The notes: generated by a model not told the origin, from the sequence alone. 26,011 bases of DNA from an uncultured Phascolarctobacterium sp. (GCA_934234275.1 CAKQHU010000005.1:1-26011); one strand, 5' to 3'; positions 1-7,680 are shown, counted from the stretch's first letter. Numbers and translations: made by a program.

Positions 1-75
1 GGCTTGCTCCACTTTACAGCTGCGTGACAGCGCAGGCTTTGCACCTGCTTACTTATTAAGTCTTTCGACACCTGA
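1..75 (-). promoter_or_regulatory. Cobalamin riboswitch, 5' part only (cut by window edge)
   Basis: On the minus strand this stretch nearly matches the 5' half of the three complete cobalamin aptamers in the window: the P1 strand TCAGG at 71-75, then GCAGGTGC, GCCTGCGCTGTCACGC and AGCTGTAAAGTGGAGCAAGCC. The 3' half with the B12 box lies left of base 1. The controlled gene is therefore outside the window, and by analogy with the other three loci it should be another TonB-dependent receptor. The identification as an adenosylcobalamin-class (RF00174-like) element rests on the full copies. Confidence 0.88.
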
Positions 76-100
76 TAGCTCTAGTTATTAAACTCATTTT

Positions 101-116
101 TGTAACATATGTTACA
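101..116. repeat. 16-bp perfect palindrome in the leader of the left-edge riboswitch
   Basis: TGTAACATATGTTACA is a perfect inverted repeat about 12-27 nt downstream of the -10 box at 128-133, between the transcription start and the aptamer. It could be a protein operator or a small 5' stem-loop in the RNA. The other loci have weaker, unrelated inverted repeats at the same place (for example TGATAG/CTATCA at 7852-7869), which favours an RNA hairpin, but no other copy is perfect. Function unknown. Confidence 0.5.
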
Positions 117-127
117 GTTCGTTTGAA

Positions 128-156
128 ATTATAGCATACGTTCTACTTACTGTCAA
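128..156 (-). promoter_or_regulatory. Sigma-70-type promoter for the left-edge riboswitch transcript
   Basis: On the minus strand: -35 TTGACA (156-151), a 17-nt spacer, -10 TATAAT (133-128), with TGC just before the -10 (extended -10). The same architecture occurs upstream of all three full riboswitches. Transcription would run left through the partial aptamer. Confidence 0.85.
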
Positions 157-180
157 GTGAATATTCTGATACTATAAACA

Positions 181-219
181 TAAAAAATGGGCAAACTAAA
201 GTATAACTTTAATTTACCC
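181..219 (-). terminator. Intrinsic terminator of locus A
   Basis: The minus-strand RNA folds into a 13-bp hairpin (219-207 with 201-189, loop about 5 nt) followed by a U-rich run (188-181). Two positions pair as G-U on the minus strand but would be C-A mismatches on the plus strand, so the structure favours minus-strand RNA. It lies about 60 nt after the last locus A gene. A related hairpin follows locus B at 8004-8044. Confidence 0.8.
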
Positions 220-242
220 GAGATTTTCTATCAGACAATACA

Positions 243-286
243 TTTATCTAATCGTGATTTGTATAATCCCGATTAGATAAATTATA
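243..286. repeat. 44-bp palindromic repeat, copy 1 (over the NikE-like stop codon)
   Basis: It matches 15348-15391 at 42 of 44 positions; similarity stops sharply at both ends. It holds 12-bp inverted arms (TTTATCTAATCG at 243-254 and its complement at 270-281) around a 15-nt spacer. The stop codon of the NikE-like ATPase (284-282) lies inside the repeat. The other copy spans the -10 box and leader of the AAA ATPase gene, so this copy may be a relic of a lost gene of that kind or an inserted small palindromic element. Confidence 0.75.
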
Positions 287-953
287 CCAAGTGCCCCTGC
301 TCTATATGCAAGACTCTGTCACAAAGCCACTCTGCGAGCTGTTTATCATGCGTAATAAACAAATATGCCAGCTGCTTTTCCTTGCGTATATCATGCAGCA
401 AATGCAAAATCTGCGCCTGCACGGAGATATCCAGCATCGATGTCGGTTCGTCTAAAATGAGCAGCTTCGGCTCTAACAGCAGCGCTCTTACCAGACAGAT
501 ACGTTGAATTTCGCCACCGCTTACCTGATGCGGATAACGCTGCAGAAGTTCAACATTCAGCTTTACTAAATCAAGCATCTCTTTGATTTTTTCTTCATCA
601 TAAGGCAGATTAAAAACAGTAAATGCTTCCCGCAGACTAGAACCTAAGGTCTGACGCGGGTCAAGAAAGCTTTCCGGACGCTGCGAAATAAACTGTACAT
701 TGCGTCTGAACGAACTTAAATTTTTTCCTGTCGCATTCGTAATATCTTGCCCCTGAAAATAAATTTTGCCGCAATCGCATGGCAGCAGTCGCAGCAAAAT
801 ACGTGCCAGCGTGCTTTTGCCGCTGCCGCTGCCACCCATCAGCGCCACCGCTTCACCGGGCTTAAGCTCCAGTGAAACATCATGCAGAAGCTCAAAGGTT
901 TTTCCGTTGCTGCGGTCAACAAAGCTTTTAGAAATATTTTCAGCCTTCAGCAT
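282..953 (-). CDS. Nik/Opp-type ABC transporter ATPase, short C-terminus (NikE-like)
   Basis: This is the second nucleotide-binding subunit of the locus A importer; it hydrolyses ATP at the cytoplasmic face to drive uptake. The 223-residue protein has Walker A GGSGSGKS (about 40-47), a Q-loop region FISQRPESFLDPR, signature VSGGEIQR, Walker B LLILDEPTS and a switch His in FITHD. It starts inside the end of the preceding ATPase gene (14-nt overlap), with GAGGTG 8 nt before the ATG. NikE is usually about 250-270 residues. This protein stops right after the last core strand (IEQGHLV), inside a 44-bp palindromic repeat, so about 30-45 C-terminal residues appear lost. All catalytic motifs remain, so it may still work. 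The substrate is inferred only from context. Confidence 0.9.
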   Translation of the reverse strand: MLKAENISKSFVDRSNGKTFELLHDVSLELKPGEAVALMGGSGSGKSTLARILLRLLPCDCGKIYFQGQDITNATGKNLSSFRRNVQFISQRPESFLDPRQTLGSSLREAFTVFNLPYDEEKIKEMLDLVKLNVELLQRYPHQVSGGEIQRICLVRALLLEPKLLILDEPTSMLDISVQAQILHLLHDIRKEKQLAYLFITHDKQLAEWLCDRVLHIEQGHLV

Positions 954-1848
954 ACAAAAAGCACCTCACTTCCGCATCACCGACCTGCTGCATGGCAGGC
1001 TTTTCTTCCTTGCAGCGTTCTGTACAATAAGGGCAGCGTGCTGCAAACTTACAGCCGGTAAAGCTTTCTCCCGGCACCGGTGCCTTTCCCGGAATGACCT
1101 GCAGACCATTCTTTGGCAAAGCCTGCAAAAAACCTTTGGTATACGGATGCAGCGGTTTATGCCAAATATCCGCATTATGCTCTAAAACATGTCCTGCATA
1201 CATCACCAGCACATCGTCACACACCTCTTGTGCCAAAGCAATATCATGCGTAATAATCAGCATACTTAAATGCAAATCCTGCTTAATCGTCAGCAAATTT
1301 TTGCGTACAACAGCGCCAACCTGTTCATCCAAACCTTTTGTCGGTTCATCAGCTAAAATCCATTCTGGCTTACTGCTGACAGCCATAGCGCACAATACAC
1401 GCTGCAGCATACCACCGGAAAGCTCATGCGGATACGCTGCCAGAACACGCTCTGCTTCCTGCAGTCCGAACAAACGCAGGCACTGTTTTTTATAGCTATT
1501 GCCACTATCGGCAATATTATGAACAGCCAAAATATCCTGCATCTGCTTGCCTATTTTGCGCACAGGATTCAGCGACTCACTTGGGTTTTGCGGAATAATA
1601 CCAAAAGCAGATAATATTTTCTCCACCTGCTCGCCATTATAAAGCACTCTGCCCTTTTTTACGACTCCGGATGGCAAAATATTTAAAATAGCCTGCCCCA
1701 ATACAGATTTACCGCAACCGCTTTCACCGATAATCGCAGTAAAATTCCCTCCGGGCAAGTTCAAGCTTACATCACCTACAGCATAAAATACTCCTTGCGG
1801 CAGCTTAAAGCCTACAGATATATTTTCTAACACCAGATTTTTTACCAT
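940..1848 (-). CDS. Nik/Opp-type ABC transporter ATPase with C-terminal Cys-rich oligopeptide domain (NikD/DppD-like)
   Basis: This is the first ATPase of the locus A importer, 302 residues. It carries Walker A GESGCGKS (about 42-49), signature LSGGMLQRV, Walker B WILADEPTKGLD and switch His in IITHD. The C-terminal 60 residues match the oligopeptide/dipeptide transporter ATPase extension, with the Cys pattern GCKFAARCPYCTERC that in DppD-type proteins can hold an Fe-S cluster. That extension makes it longer than E. coli NikD (about 254 aa). The start overlaps the end of the upstream permease by 7 nt, with GAGGTG as ribosome binding site inside the permease's last codons. The family covers peptides, nickel, cobalt and metallophores; the upstream cobalamin riboswitch points to cobalt or corrinoid-related cargo (inference). 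Confidence 0.92.
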   Translation of the reverse strand: MVKNLVLENISVGFKLPQGVFYAVGDVSLNLPGGNFTAIIGESGCGKSVLGQAILNILPSGVVKKGRVLYNGEQVEKILSAFGIIPQNPSESLNPVRKIGKQMQDILAVHNIADSGNSYKKQCLRLFGLQEAERVLAAYPHELSGGMLQRVLCAMAVSSKPEWILADEPTKGLDEQVGAVVRKNLLTIKQDLHLSMLIITHDIALAQEVCDDVLVMYAGHVLEHNADIWHKPLHPYTKGFLQALPKNGLQVIPGKAPVPGESFTGCKFAARCPYCTERCKEEKPAMQQVGDAEVRCFLYAEG

Positions 1849-2663
1849 TTGCGCACCTCATCAAGCTGATTGTCTAATCTGTCACGCAGATGCTCTCCGA
1901 TGATATTCAGAGAATAAATCAGCAAAAATACAAACAGGCCGGGAATAATAATCAGGTGAGGCGAGCTGCGGTAATACATAATGGCATCATTAATCATTAC
2001 ACTCCAGTCGGGTGTAGGCGGCTGCACACCTAAGCCCAAAAAGCTCAAACCGGCAATCGCCAGTATTCCTCTGCCAAGACGAATAGTTACCAAAACCAGT
2101 AGCTTATTGGCAATATTGGGCAGCAAATGACGGAAAATAATCCGCCAGTCACTGCAGCCAAGGCAGCGCAGGCCTTCAATGAAAGGCTCTCCCATCAGCT
2201 GCAGCACTTCTGCACGCACAATACGCGAAAAGCCGGCCCAGGATGTCACAACCAAAGCCAAAACCAGACTATAAATGCTGGGACCGAGAATACCGGCCAA
2301 GGCTATCATAAAACAGCTTCCCGGTATACCTTGGAAAATATTGCTCAAAACGGTAAAGAACATGTCTAATTTACCGCCGTAAAAACCGCACAACAAACCA
2401 ACGCCCACACCTAAAATCAACGCCAAAACCGATGAAATCAAGGTCAAAAGCATGGATGCCCTGCCACCATAAAGAATACGGCTGAACATGTCGCGCCCCA
2501 AAGCATCCGTGCCGAAGAAATGTTGCCAGCAGGGACTTTGCAGACGATTGGCCATATCCGGTTCAAAGGGATTATGCGTTGCCAGAAGCGGAGCTAAAAT
2601 ACTGCCGAGAATGATAAACGCAAGTACAAATATAGCAAAGTTAAGCTGTATTTTTTTAGCCAT
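1842..2663 (-). CDS. Nik/Opp-type ABC transporter permease (NikC/DppC-like)
   Basis: Second inner-membrane permease of the locus A importer, 273 residues, close to NikC (277). It has an N-terminal membrane segment (about 8-29), the typical loop FFGTDALGRDMFSRILYGGR (about 49-68) found in NikC/DppC proteins, and several more membrane segments. The ATPase-coupling EAA-like loop is around RAEVLQLMGEPFIEGLRCLG, and the C-terminal GLGVQPPTPDWSVMI motif is characteristic of the subfamily. It overlaps the upstream permease by 8 nt (ATGGCTAA) and the downstream ATPase by 7 nt, so translation of the operon is probably coupled. It should form a heterodimer with the product of 2656-3603. Confidence 0.93.
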   Translation of the reverse strand: MAKKIQLNFAIFVLAFIILGSILAPLLATHNPFEPDMANRLQSPCWQHFFGTDALGRDMFSRILYGGRASMLLTLISSVLALILGVGVGLLCGFYGGKLDMFFTVLSNIFQGIPGSCFMIALAGILGPSIYSLVLALVVTSWAGFSRIVRAEVLQLMGEPFIEGLRCLGCSDWRIIFRHLLPNIANKLLVLVTIRLGRGILAIAGLSFLGLGVQPPTPDWSVMINDAIMYYRSSPHLIIIPGLFVFLLIYSLNIIGEHLRDRLDNQLDEVRKW

Positions 2664-3603
2664 GTACTTCAGAGCCTCCTCTCAGCTTCGGATTCAGATA
2701 AAACATCAGTAAATCAACCGCTAAGGTTATCAATACCAAAAGCCAGCCTGTAAAAAGCACGTAGGCCTGCAAGACAGGGTAATCACGGAAGCGGATTGCT
2801 TCCAAAGCCATGCTGCTGATGCCCGGCAGAGCAAAAATGCTTTCCGCAATAACAGAACCGCCCAAAATCCCTGCCAGGTAATTACCCAGCAAAGCAATTA
2901 CCGGCAGCATGGCATTAGGAAACGCATAGCAAAAAAGCAGCTTAATTTTGCTGATTCCGCGCACACGCGCTACGAGAAAATACTGCGAAGCAAATTCCGT
3001 CAGCAGTGAGCTGCGCATATAACGGCACACTGTTGCTGAAGTAGAAAACGAAACCGCCAACGCCGGCATAATAAAATACCGTAAGCTCTCACTGCCGCTT
3101 GTCGGAAGCAGGCGCAGCGTTTCACTGAACAGCAAAATCATCAGTAAAGCCAGCCAAAAACCGGGTACAGCTAAAAGTATATTAGTCAAAAACTGTACCG
3201 CATCATCCAGCCAGCTGTTTTTGTAAACAGCGCATAAGGTGCCCAAAGCAATGCCAACAACCGCAGCAATGGCCAATGCCAGTAGCGCTAGCTCCACCGT
3301 CACCGGCAGACGCAGCAAAAGCTCATGCAGAATATCCTTACCGGTAATGTAGCTGCTGCCGAAATTACCATGCAGCACCTGCATAAACCAGCTGAAATAC
3401 TGCACATAAATTGGTCTGTTCAGGCCAAGCTCTTCCCGCATCGCCGCAATCTGTGCATCCGTAGGTGCATCCAGCCCATCCTGATTTAAAGCAAACTCCG
3501 CCGGATCGCCGGGTGATAATAGTCCTAAAACGAACGCCAGCAGACTGATGCCAATCATTACAGGCACTGCTAATAAAATTCGTCGATAACAATATCTAAT
3601 CAT
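2656..3603 (-). CDS. Nik/Opp-type ABC transporter permease (NikB/DppB-like)
   Basis: First inner-membrane permease of locus A, 315 residues, matching NikB/DppB in length. The N-terminus (MIRYCYRRILLAVPVMIGIS) is the usual amphipathic start plus first membrane helix. It is followed by a periplasmic loop with GDPAE and MREELGLNRPIYVQYFSW, the GSSYITG motif, and a set of membrane helices with an EAA-like loop (ARVRGISKIKLLFCYAFPNA region). The ATG overlaps the binding-protein stop codon by 8 nt, with AGGA just upstream, so the two are translationally coupled. Confidence 0.93.
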   Translation of the reverse strand: MIRYCYRRILLAVPVMIGISLLAFVLGLLSPGDPAEFALNQDGLDAPTDAQIAAMREELGLNRPIYVQYFSWFMQVLHGNFGSSYITGKDILHELLLRLPVTVELALLALAIAAVVGIALGTLCAVYKNSWLDDAVQFLTNILLAVPGFWLALLMILLFSETLRLLPTSGSESLRYFIMPALAVSFSTSATVCRYMRSSLLTEFASQYFLVARVRGISKIKLLFCYAFPNAMLPVIALLGNYLAGILGGSVIAESIFALPGISSMALEAIRFRDYPVLQAYVLFTGWLLVLITLAVDLLMFYLNPKLRGGSEVHG

Positions 3604-5149
3604 AGTCCTCCGCCAATTCTACCTTGCTCAAATCCACACCGTAGATTAAAGGTTTATAATTTTTTAAACGCTTATTATAGGCAACGATATTCATATCGTT
3701 GAAAAGAGCCACTAACGGTTCTTCTTCTACCGCTATTTCCTGCACTCGGTCAAAAATCCGCTGGCGCTCTTTTGCATCAACTGTATGTTTTACCTCATGC
3801 ATCAATCCCTGCAGTTCTTTATTCTGGTAGCCTGTGTGACTGCTTATATAGATAGAGCCCGTCGGCATCAAAAAGCTGTTAAGTACCTCATAGGGATCTC
3901 CGTTTGCCAGTCCCTTTTGCAGACGTGCAATATCATAATCGCCCTTGCGCAGCATTTTCGCTCTTGTAGCATACTCCAAAGACTGAATATGGACATCCAG
4001 TCCTATTTTACCCAACCAATAAGCAATCAGCTCAGCTTCGCCCTTCTGCAGCGGTTCCGCGCCGTTTATGCAATAGGTAACATCGCAGCGCTTATCCCCT
4101 AATACTTCATGTGCCAGCTGTTTAGCTTTTGCTAAATTATGCTCCAAGGGAAATTCCTTATAACCGGGGCTAGTGTAATTCAATACATTCATGGTTGGCT
4201 CTGCATAACCCATATATAATGCGTCGACAAGATTTTTGCGGTCAATAGCCAGACTTACGGCCTGACGCATGCGCACATCGTTAAAGGGAAAACGACTGTT
4301 GTTTAAAGCAAGATAACGTATCATTGTCGATTTATTGCTTGCCACAGCAAAGCGCTTATCTTGCTTGATTTCGTCAGCCAAAAACGGCGGTATCGCATTC
4401 AAATCCAATACTCCGTCAATTTCACCTGATTTAAGTGCTGCATAGCGTGTATCTGTATTGGGAATATTGCGAACAACAAAATCTTTTATCTTGCCTTTTT
4501 CACCCCAATAATTATCATTACGCCTTAAAACAACATACTTATTCATGACGTTCTCGGTTATTTTATATGGTCCGGTACCTATAGCTATATCCTTAAAATC
4601 ACCATTGGCATCAAAGCATTCAGGAGCAAACATTGGACTGCCGAAATCCGTCATTTTATATAATTGATTAATATTCGGTTCTTTAAATACCAATCTGACA
4701 GTATATTCGTCCAGTTTTTCGTATCTGGTTAAGGAAGGATAATATAAGGCTAAAGATAAGCTGTAAAAATTAGAACGCTTCAAACCCTTTTTCATTCTGT
4801 CAAAATTAGCAATTACAGAATCAGCATTAAACTTCGTTCCATTTTGAAAATAGACATTTCTTCTTAAACGAAATATCCATACCTTGCCATCATCCCGCAT
4901 CTCCCAGCTCTCAGCCAGACACGGGGCAGGCAAGCCTGCTTCATCTCTCGTTATCAGCGGCTCCCATACGCCGAGTATCTTACTGCAATAATAGGCATCC
5001 TTATTACCGGGAGCAAGATGCCTGTAGGCAGCCAAGGTAACAATATTTTTGTTTTTATTATCTATGTGATTTTGCGATTCTTCCTGCTTGGCGCAGCCGA
5101 CACACAATAAAAGCAGCAGCAGCAGAAAAAAGCTCAATATTTTTCTCAT
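3596..5149 (-). CDS. Extracytoplasmic substrate-binding lipoprotein, SBP_bac_5 family (NikA-like)
   Basis: The 517-residue binding protein should deliver substrate to the locus A permeases. The N-terminus has basic residues, a run of leucines and the lipobox CVGC with the lipidated Cys at about residue 19. The body matches the peptide/nickel-binding class: YEPLI-like WEPLITRDEAGLPAPCLAESW, WIFRLRRNVYFQNGTKFNAD, IGTGPYKI, NDNYWGEKGKIKDFVVRNIP and RQAVSLAIDRKNLVDALY. It resembles NikA more than long peptide binders at YWGEK and IP-TRYAALKSGEID. It lies 77 nt after the TBDR gene, across a strong hairpin. Its last 20 or so codons have a decayed copy at 8141-8193. Candidate substrates are cobalt, nickel, a metal-chelate or a corrinoid-derived compound; the family alone does not decide. 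Confidence 0.9.
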   Translation of the reverse strand: MRKILSFFLLLLLLLCVGCAKQEESQNHIDNKNKNIVTLAAYRHLAPGNKDAYYCSKILGVWEPLITRDEAGLPAPCLAESWEMRDDGKVWIFRLRRNVYFQNGTKFNADSVIANFDRMKKGLKRSNFYSLSLALYYPSLTRYEKLDEYTVRLVFKEPNINQLYKMTDFGSPMFAPECFDANGDFKDIAIGTGPYKITENVMNKYVVLRRNDNYWGEKGKIKDFVVRNIPNTDTRYAALKSGEIDGVLDLNAIPPFLADEIKQDKRFAVASNKSTMIRYLALNNSRFPFNDVRMRQAVSLAIDRKNLVDALYMGYAEPTMNVLNYTSPGYKEFPLEHNLAKAKQLAHEVLGDKRCDVTYCINGAEPLQKGEAELIAYWLGKIGLDVHIQSLEYATRAKMLRKGDYDIARLQKGLANGDPYEVLNSFLMPTGSIYISSHTGYQNKELQGLMHEVKHTVDAKERQRIFDRVQEIAVEEEPLVALFNDMNIVAYNKRLKNYKPLIYGVDLSKVELAEDYD

Positions 5150-5186
5150 ATTCGCATACCATTATACATCTTATTTATATAGAATA

Positions 5187-5213
5187 AAAGAGGGCAGAAA
5201 AACCGCCCTCTTT
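5187..5213 (-). terminator. Intercistronic hairpin between TBDR and ABC genes of locus A
   Basis: A perfect 9-bp stem (AAAGAGGGC at 5187-5195 and GCCCTCTTT at 5205-5213) is followed on the minus strand by TTTTATT. It lies just after the receptor stop codon and before the lipoprotein gene. It could be a leaky terminator or a 3'-end stabiliser giving more receptor than transporter mRNA. Loci B and C have unrelated hairpins at the same position. Confidence 0.65.
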
Positions 5214-5226
5214 AAGTTTTATTTTA

Positions 5227-7476
5227 TTACAGACTGAATTCGGCAGATAAGAAGAAGGTTCTCGGAGTAGACAGGTAAACCTGATCACCGCGAGCAACAG
5301 TCCAATAATCCTTATCAAACAGATTGTAGCACATTGCACTGAACTTCACCGGAACGCTGTTCAGCTTAGTATTATAGGTTACGCCTAAATCATAAACCAT
5401 ATAAGCCGGTGCTTCTAGGTGCTTGCTGTCTTTGGTAACAGTGCTGGAATTATAGTTTACAGTGTAGAACGGAGTGGTGCCGGTATAGGTTGCACGGCCG
5501 ATTACGCTGAAGCTATCGTCTGCTTTATATTCCAAAGCTGCAGATGCACTCCATGCGCCCTGACCGGATTCGCGTACACCGTTTTTGTACTCATTGCCTT
5601 TACCCATGTTCTTATATTTTGCATCCAGATAAGCAAGGCCAACCATACCATACCATTTGTCTGCTAATTTACCGTTAACAGATAATTCCAGACCTTTGTG
5701 GTTAACTTTACCATCTTGTACAAGGAAAGGTTTAGCGTAGCCTGCTACATTCTTGCTCACATTATTGGCCTGGTCAATATCAAAGTATGCCAAGGTATAC
5801 ATAGCACCTTTATTTTGATATTTTACGCCAACCTCATTTTGTTTAACCTTAGTCGGCGGTAATACTTCACCGGAATTCTGGTAGCTGGTGCCGGCACTTG
5901 CGCCAATATCAAAGTTTTCTGCATGGTTGCCATAGAACATTACATGCTCATCAGGTGCATAGCTCAAGGAATAAGTCGGGCATGTTGCATCGGATTTAAT
6001 TTCTTTACCCCAGGATTTGCTGGTTGCATTCCAGGATTTTGCCGTAGCAGCATGTTTGTGAATGCCAATCATAGCATCCCATTTGCCGAAGCTGATGCTA
6101 TCCAGCAAGGAAACGCCCCAGATAGAAGTTTTGTTGTTAGGTCTTGTAGTATAACCAATATATCTTGCATCAACATCCTGGAAGGAAGTTCCTGTGAAAA
6201 TGTTGGAGCCGCCAACCAAAGTTGTACCGGGTACAGTTGTAGAACCGTTACGGTTTCTCCACGCTTTATCAGCAGACAGCATTACCTCATGCTTCAGCGC
6301 ACCGGTTTCAAATTTATTCTTAGTGCCTAATTGAGCATAGTAAGAGCGTTGCGGAGTTGCACTGTTAGTCTGCAGGAAATCATAATTACCTGCATCATCT
6401 TTAATCCAATAGGAGCTCATGTTAGGAGATACGTTTTGATTCAGTTTTTGTCTGCTGTAGCCAAAGTTAGCAAACAAAGTCCAATTATCATTCATGTATT
6501 GCTCATGATTCAAGGTTGCAAACCAGCCATAGCCTGCTTTCCAGGTACCTGCGGCAGCATAGTTTTTACCTCCGTCCGGAGCACTCGGAAGATGAGTTAC
6601 ACCGGGAATGGTTTGTTTAATGCTGTTACCATTAGCATCCTTTACAGTTGCTGTTCCGGGATTTGCCAATTTAAACCAGCGAATACCATTGTAAATATCC
6701 AGATCTCTATAGTTTGCAAAGAAATTAGTGCTGCTGTGTTTATCTTTATGGTCAACATTTACAGCAATGCCCTTAGCTTTCATATCTGCATCATTAACGG
6801 CTGTTTCACCGTTCAACAGCTCTGTATTCAGGCGCACGCCCCATTCACGTTTTTGGCCGAGACGTTGGCTGATATCCAGATATTCACCAAAGGAGCCTTT
6901 GCCGGAGAAGGTTTGTTTATATTTAACAAAGTCAGTATCACCGGCACGTTTTGTTCTGGCATTGATAATACCGCCTGCAGTATTGGATTCATATTGAACA
7001 CCACTGGCACCTAACATAGAGTTAGGACCGGAAACAACATCAATGCCTTCCATAGCAAACATCGGAAGATTGAACTGAGTCATAACGCCATGTACACCAT
7101 TTACGTACATTGCAGTACCATTGGTACGGAAACCACGCACAGAAAAGTCACCGTGCAGAACACTGCCTGACGCTCTCACAGACGGAACACCAACCAGAGC
7201 CTTATCCAAAGGCTCATTAGGTCCGAGGAATAAATCCATAGTCTTTTGCGCTACATTGGTTACGCTAAAAGGAGTTTTCATAACATCCTTGTCGCCCAAT
7301 AAGCCTACAGAACCGTTAGCGTTGACCATTTCACCCGGCATTTGGTCGCGAGAACCCTCAACAACAACTTCTTCCAAATTGCCATGAATAGTTTCTGCAC
7401 TTGCGCTCATTACGAAGCCTACGCTGGCAATAGCGCACAGCACTGACATAACCAGTGCTTTTTTGTTTTTCAACAT
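5227..7476 (-). CDS. TonB-dependent outer-membrane receptor, locus A
   Basis: Outer-membrane active transporter of about 749 residues. The chosen start (MLKNKK) has GAGGTG 7 nt upstream; an in-frame ATG further up contains that ribosome binding site, and in locus B the next upstream codon is TTG, so the upstream starts are unlikely. A signal peptide ends at about SASA (residue 27). It is followed by a TonB box-like EEVVVEGS, a plug domain with HGDFSVRGF and MEGIDVVSGPNS, and the plug end AGGIINARTKRAG. A beta-barrel follows, ending PRTFFLSAEFSL. The body looks like the siderophore-receptor branch of TBDRs, while the cobalamin riboswitch upstream argues for a corrinoid or cobalt complex. It differs strongly from the locus B and C receptors beyond about residue 50. 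Confidence 0.95.
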   Translation of the reverse strand: MLKNKKALVMSVLCAIASVGFVMSASAETIHGNLEEVVVEGSRDQMPGEMVNANGSVGLLGDKDVMKTPFSVTNVAQKTMDLFLGPNEPLDKALVGVPSVRASGSVLHGDFSVRGFRTNGTAMYVNGVHGVMTQFNLPMFAMEGIDVVSGPNSMLGASGVQYESNTAGGIINARTKRAGDTDFVKYKQTFSGKGSFGEYLDISQRLGQKREWGVRLNTELLNGETAVNDADMKAKGIAVNVDHKDKHSSTNFFANYRDLDIYNGIRWFKLANPGTATVKDANGNSIKQTIPGVTHLPSAPDGGKNYAAAGTWKAGYGWFATLNHEQYMNDNWTLFANFGYSRQKLNQNVSPNMSSYWIKDDAGNYDFLQTNSATPQRSYYAQLGTKNKFETGALKHEVMLSADKAWRNRNGSTTVPGTTLVGGSNIFTGTSFQDVDARYIGYTTRPNNKTSIWGVSLLDSISFGKWDAMIGIHKHAATAKSWNATSKSWGKEIKSDATCPTYSLSYAPDEHVMFYGNHAENFDIGASAGTSYQNSGEVLPPTKVKQNEVGVKYQNKGAMYTLAYFDIDQANNVSKNVAGYAKPFLVQDGKVNHKGLELSVNGKLADKWYGMVGLAYLDAKYKNMGKGNEYKNGVRESGQGAWSASAALEYKADDSFSVIGRATYTGTTPFYTVNYNSSTVTKDSKHLEAPAYMVYDLGVTYNTKLNSVPVKFSAMCYNLFDKDYWTVARGDQVYLSTPRTFFLSAEFSL

Positions 7477-7507
7477 ACTCATACACCTCATTAAAAAATT
7501 TATTTTT

Positions 7508-7560
7508 CAACCTTTGCCACCGAGCTGTCCGAGTTTCGCGTGCGGCTCCGGCTAAAAGCA
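7508..7560 (-). promoter_or_regulatory. Conserved leader element upstream of the TBDR start, locus A
   Basis: A stretch of about 50 nt between the riboswitch terminator and the ribosome binding site is nearly the same in loci A, B and C (GCACGCGAAACTCGG and CAGCTCGG on the minus strand). It can fold with GCC-GAGC pairing to GCTC-GGC and contains the direct repeat CTCGGACAGCTCGG. Such conservation in an untranslated stretch suggests an RNA function (stability, translation control) or recent shared origin of the leaders. I do not recognise it as a known family. Confidence 0.6.
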
Positions 7561-7593
7561 TGTTTCATTGAGGGCGTTCCGTATTCCGGCAAG

Positions 7594-7627
7594 AAAAAAC
7601 GCCCTTCTGCACCATGACAGAAGGACG
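7594..7627 (-). terminator. Riboswitch-controlled terminator, locus A
   Basis: The minus-strand RNA has a 10-bp stem (CGTCCTTCTG at 7627-7618 with CAGAAGGGCG at 7609-7600), an 8-nt loop and a run of six U (7599-7594). The 5' arm can instead pair with upstream AAGGAC (stem 7633-7638 with 7621-7626), a natural antiterminator. Expected logic: cobalamin bound gives the terminator, cobalamin absent gives read-through. Confidence 0.87.
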
Positions 7628-7680
7628 CACATGTCCTTTACCATTCCCCTGTCACTCGCAGCATACTTTGGTTTAACTAT

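Noticed and set aside
6331..7014. 227-codon open frame on the plus strand inside the locus A receptor gene
   Set aside because: It lies antisense to a clear TBDR gene, has no ribosome binding site, and its translation is Cys/Ile-rich low-quality sequence of the kind produced by reading a barrel gene backwards. Similar frames at 20818-21507, 5923-6330 and 11184-11633 were rejected for the same reason.
7356..7476. The shared TBDR 5' ends as terminal repeats of a transposon
   Set aside because: They are direct, not inverted, have no transposase between them, and the similarity is that of gene leaders with promoter, riboswitch and signal peptide.
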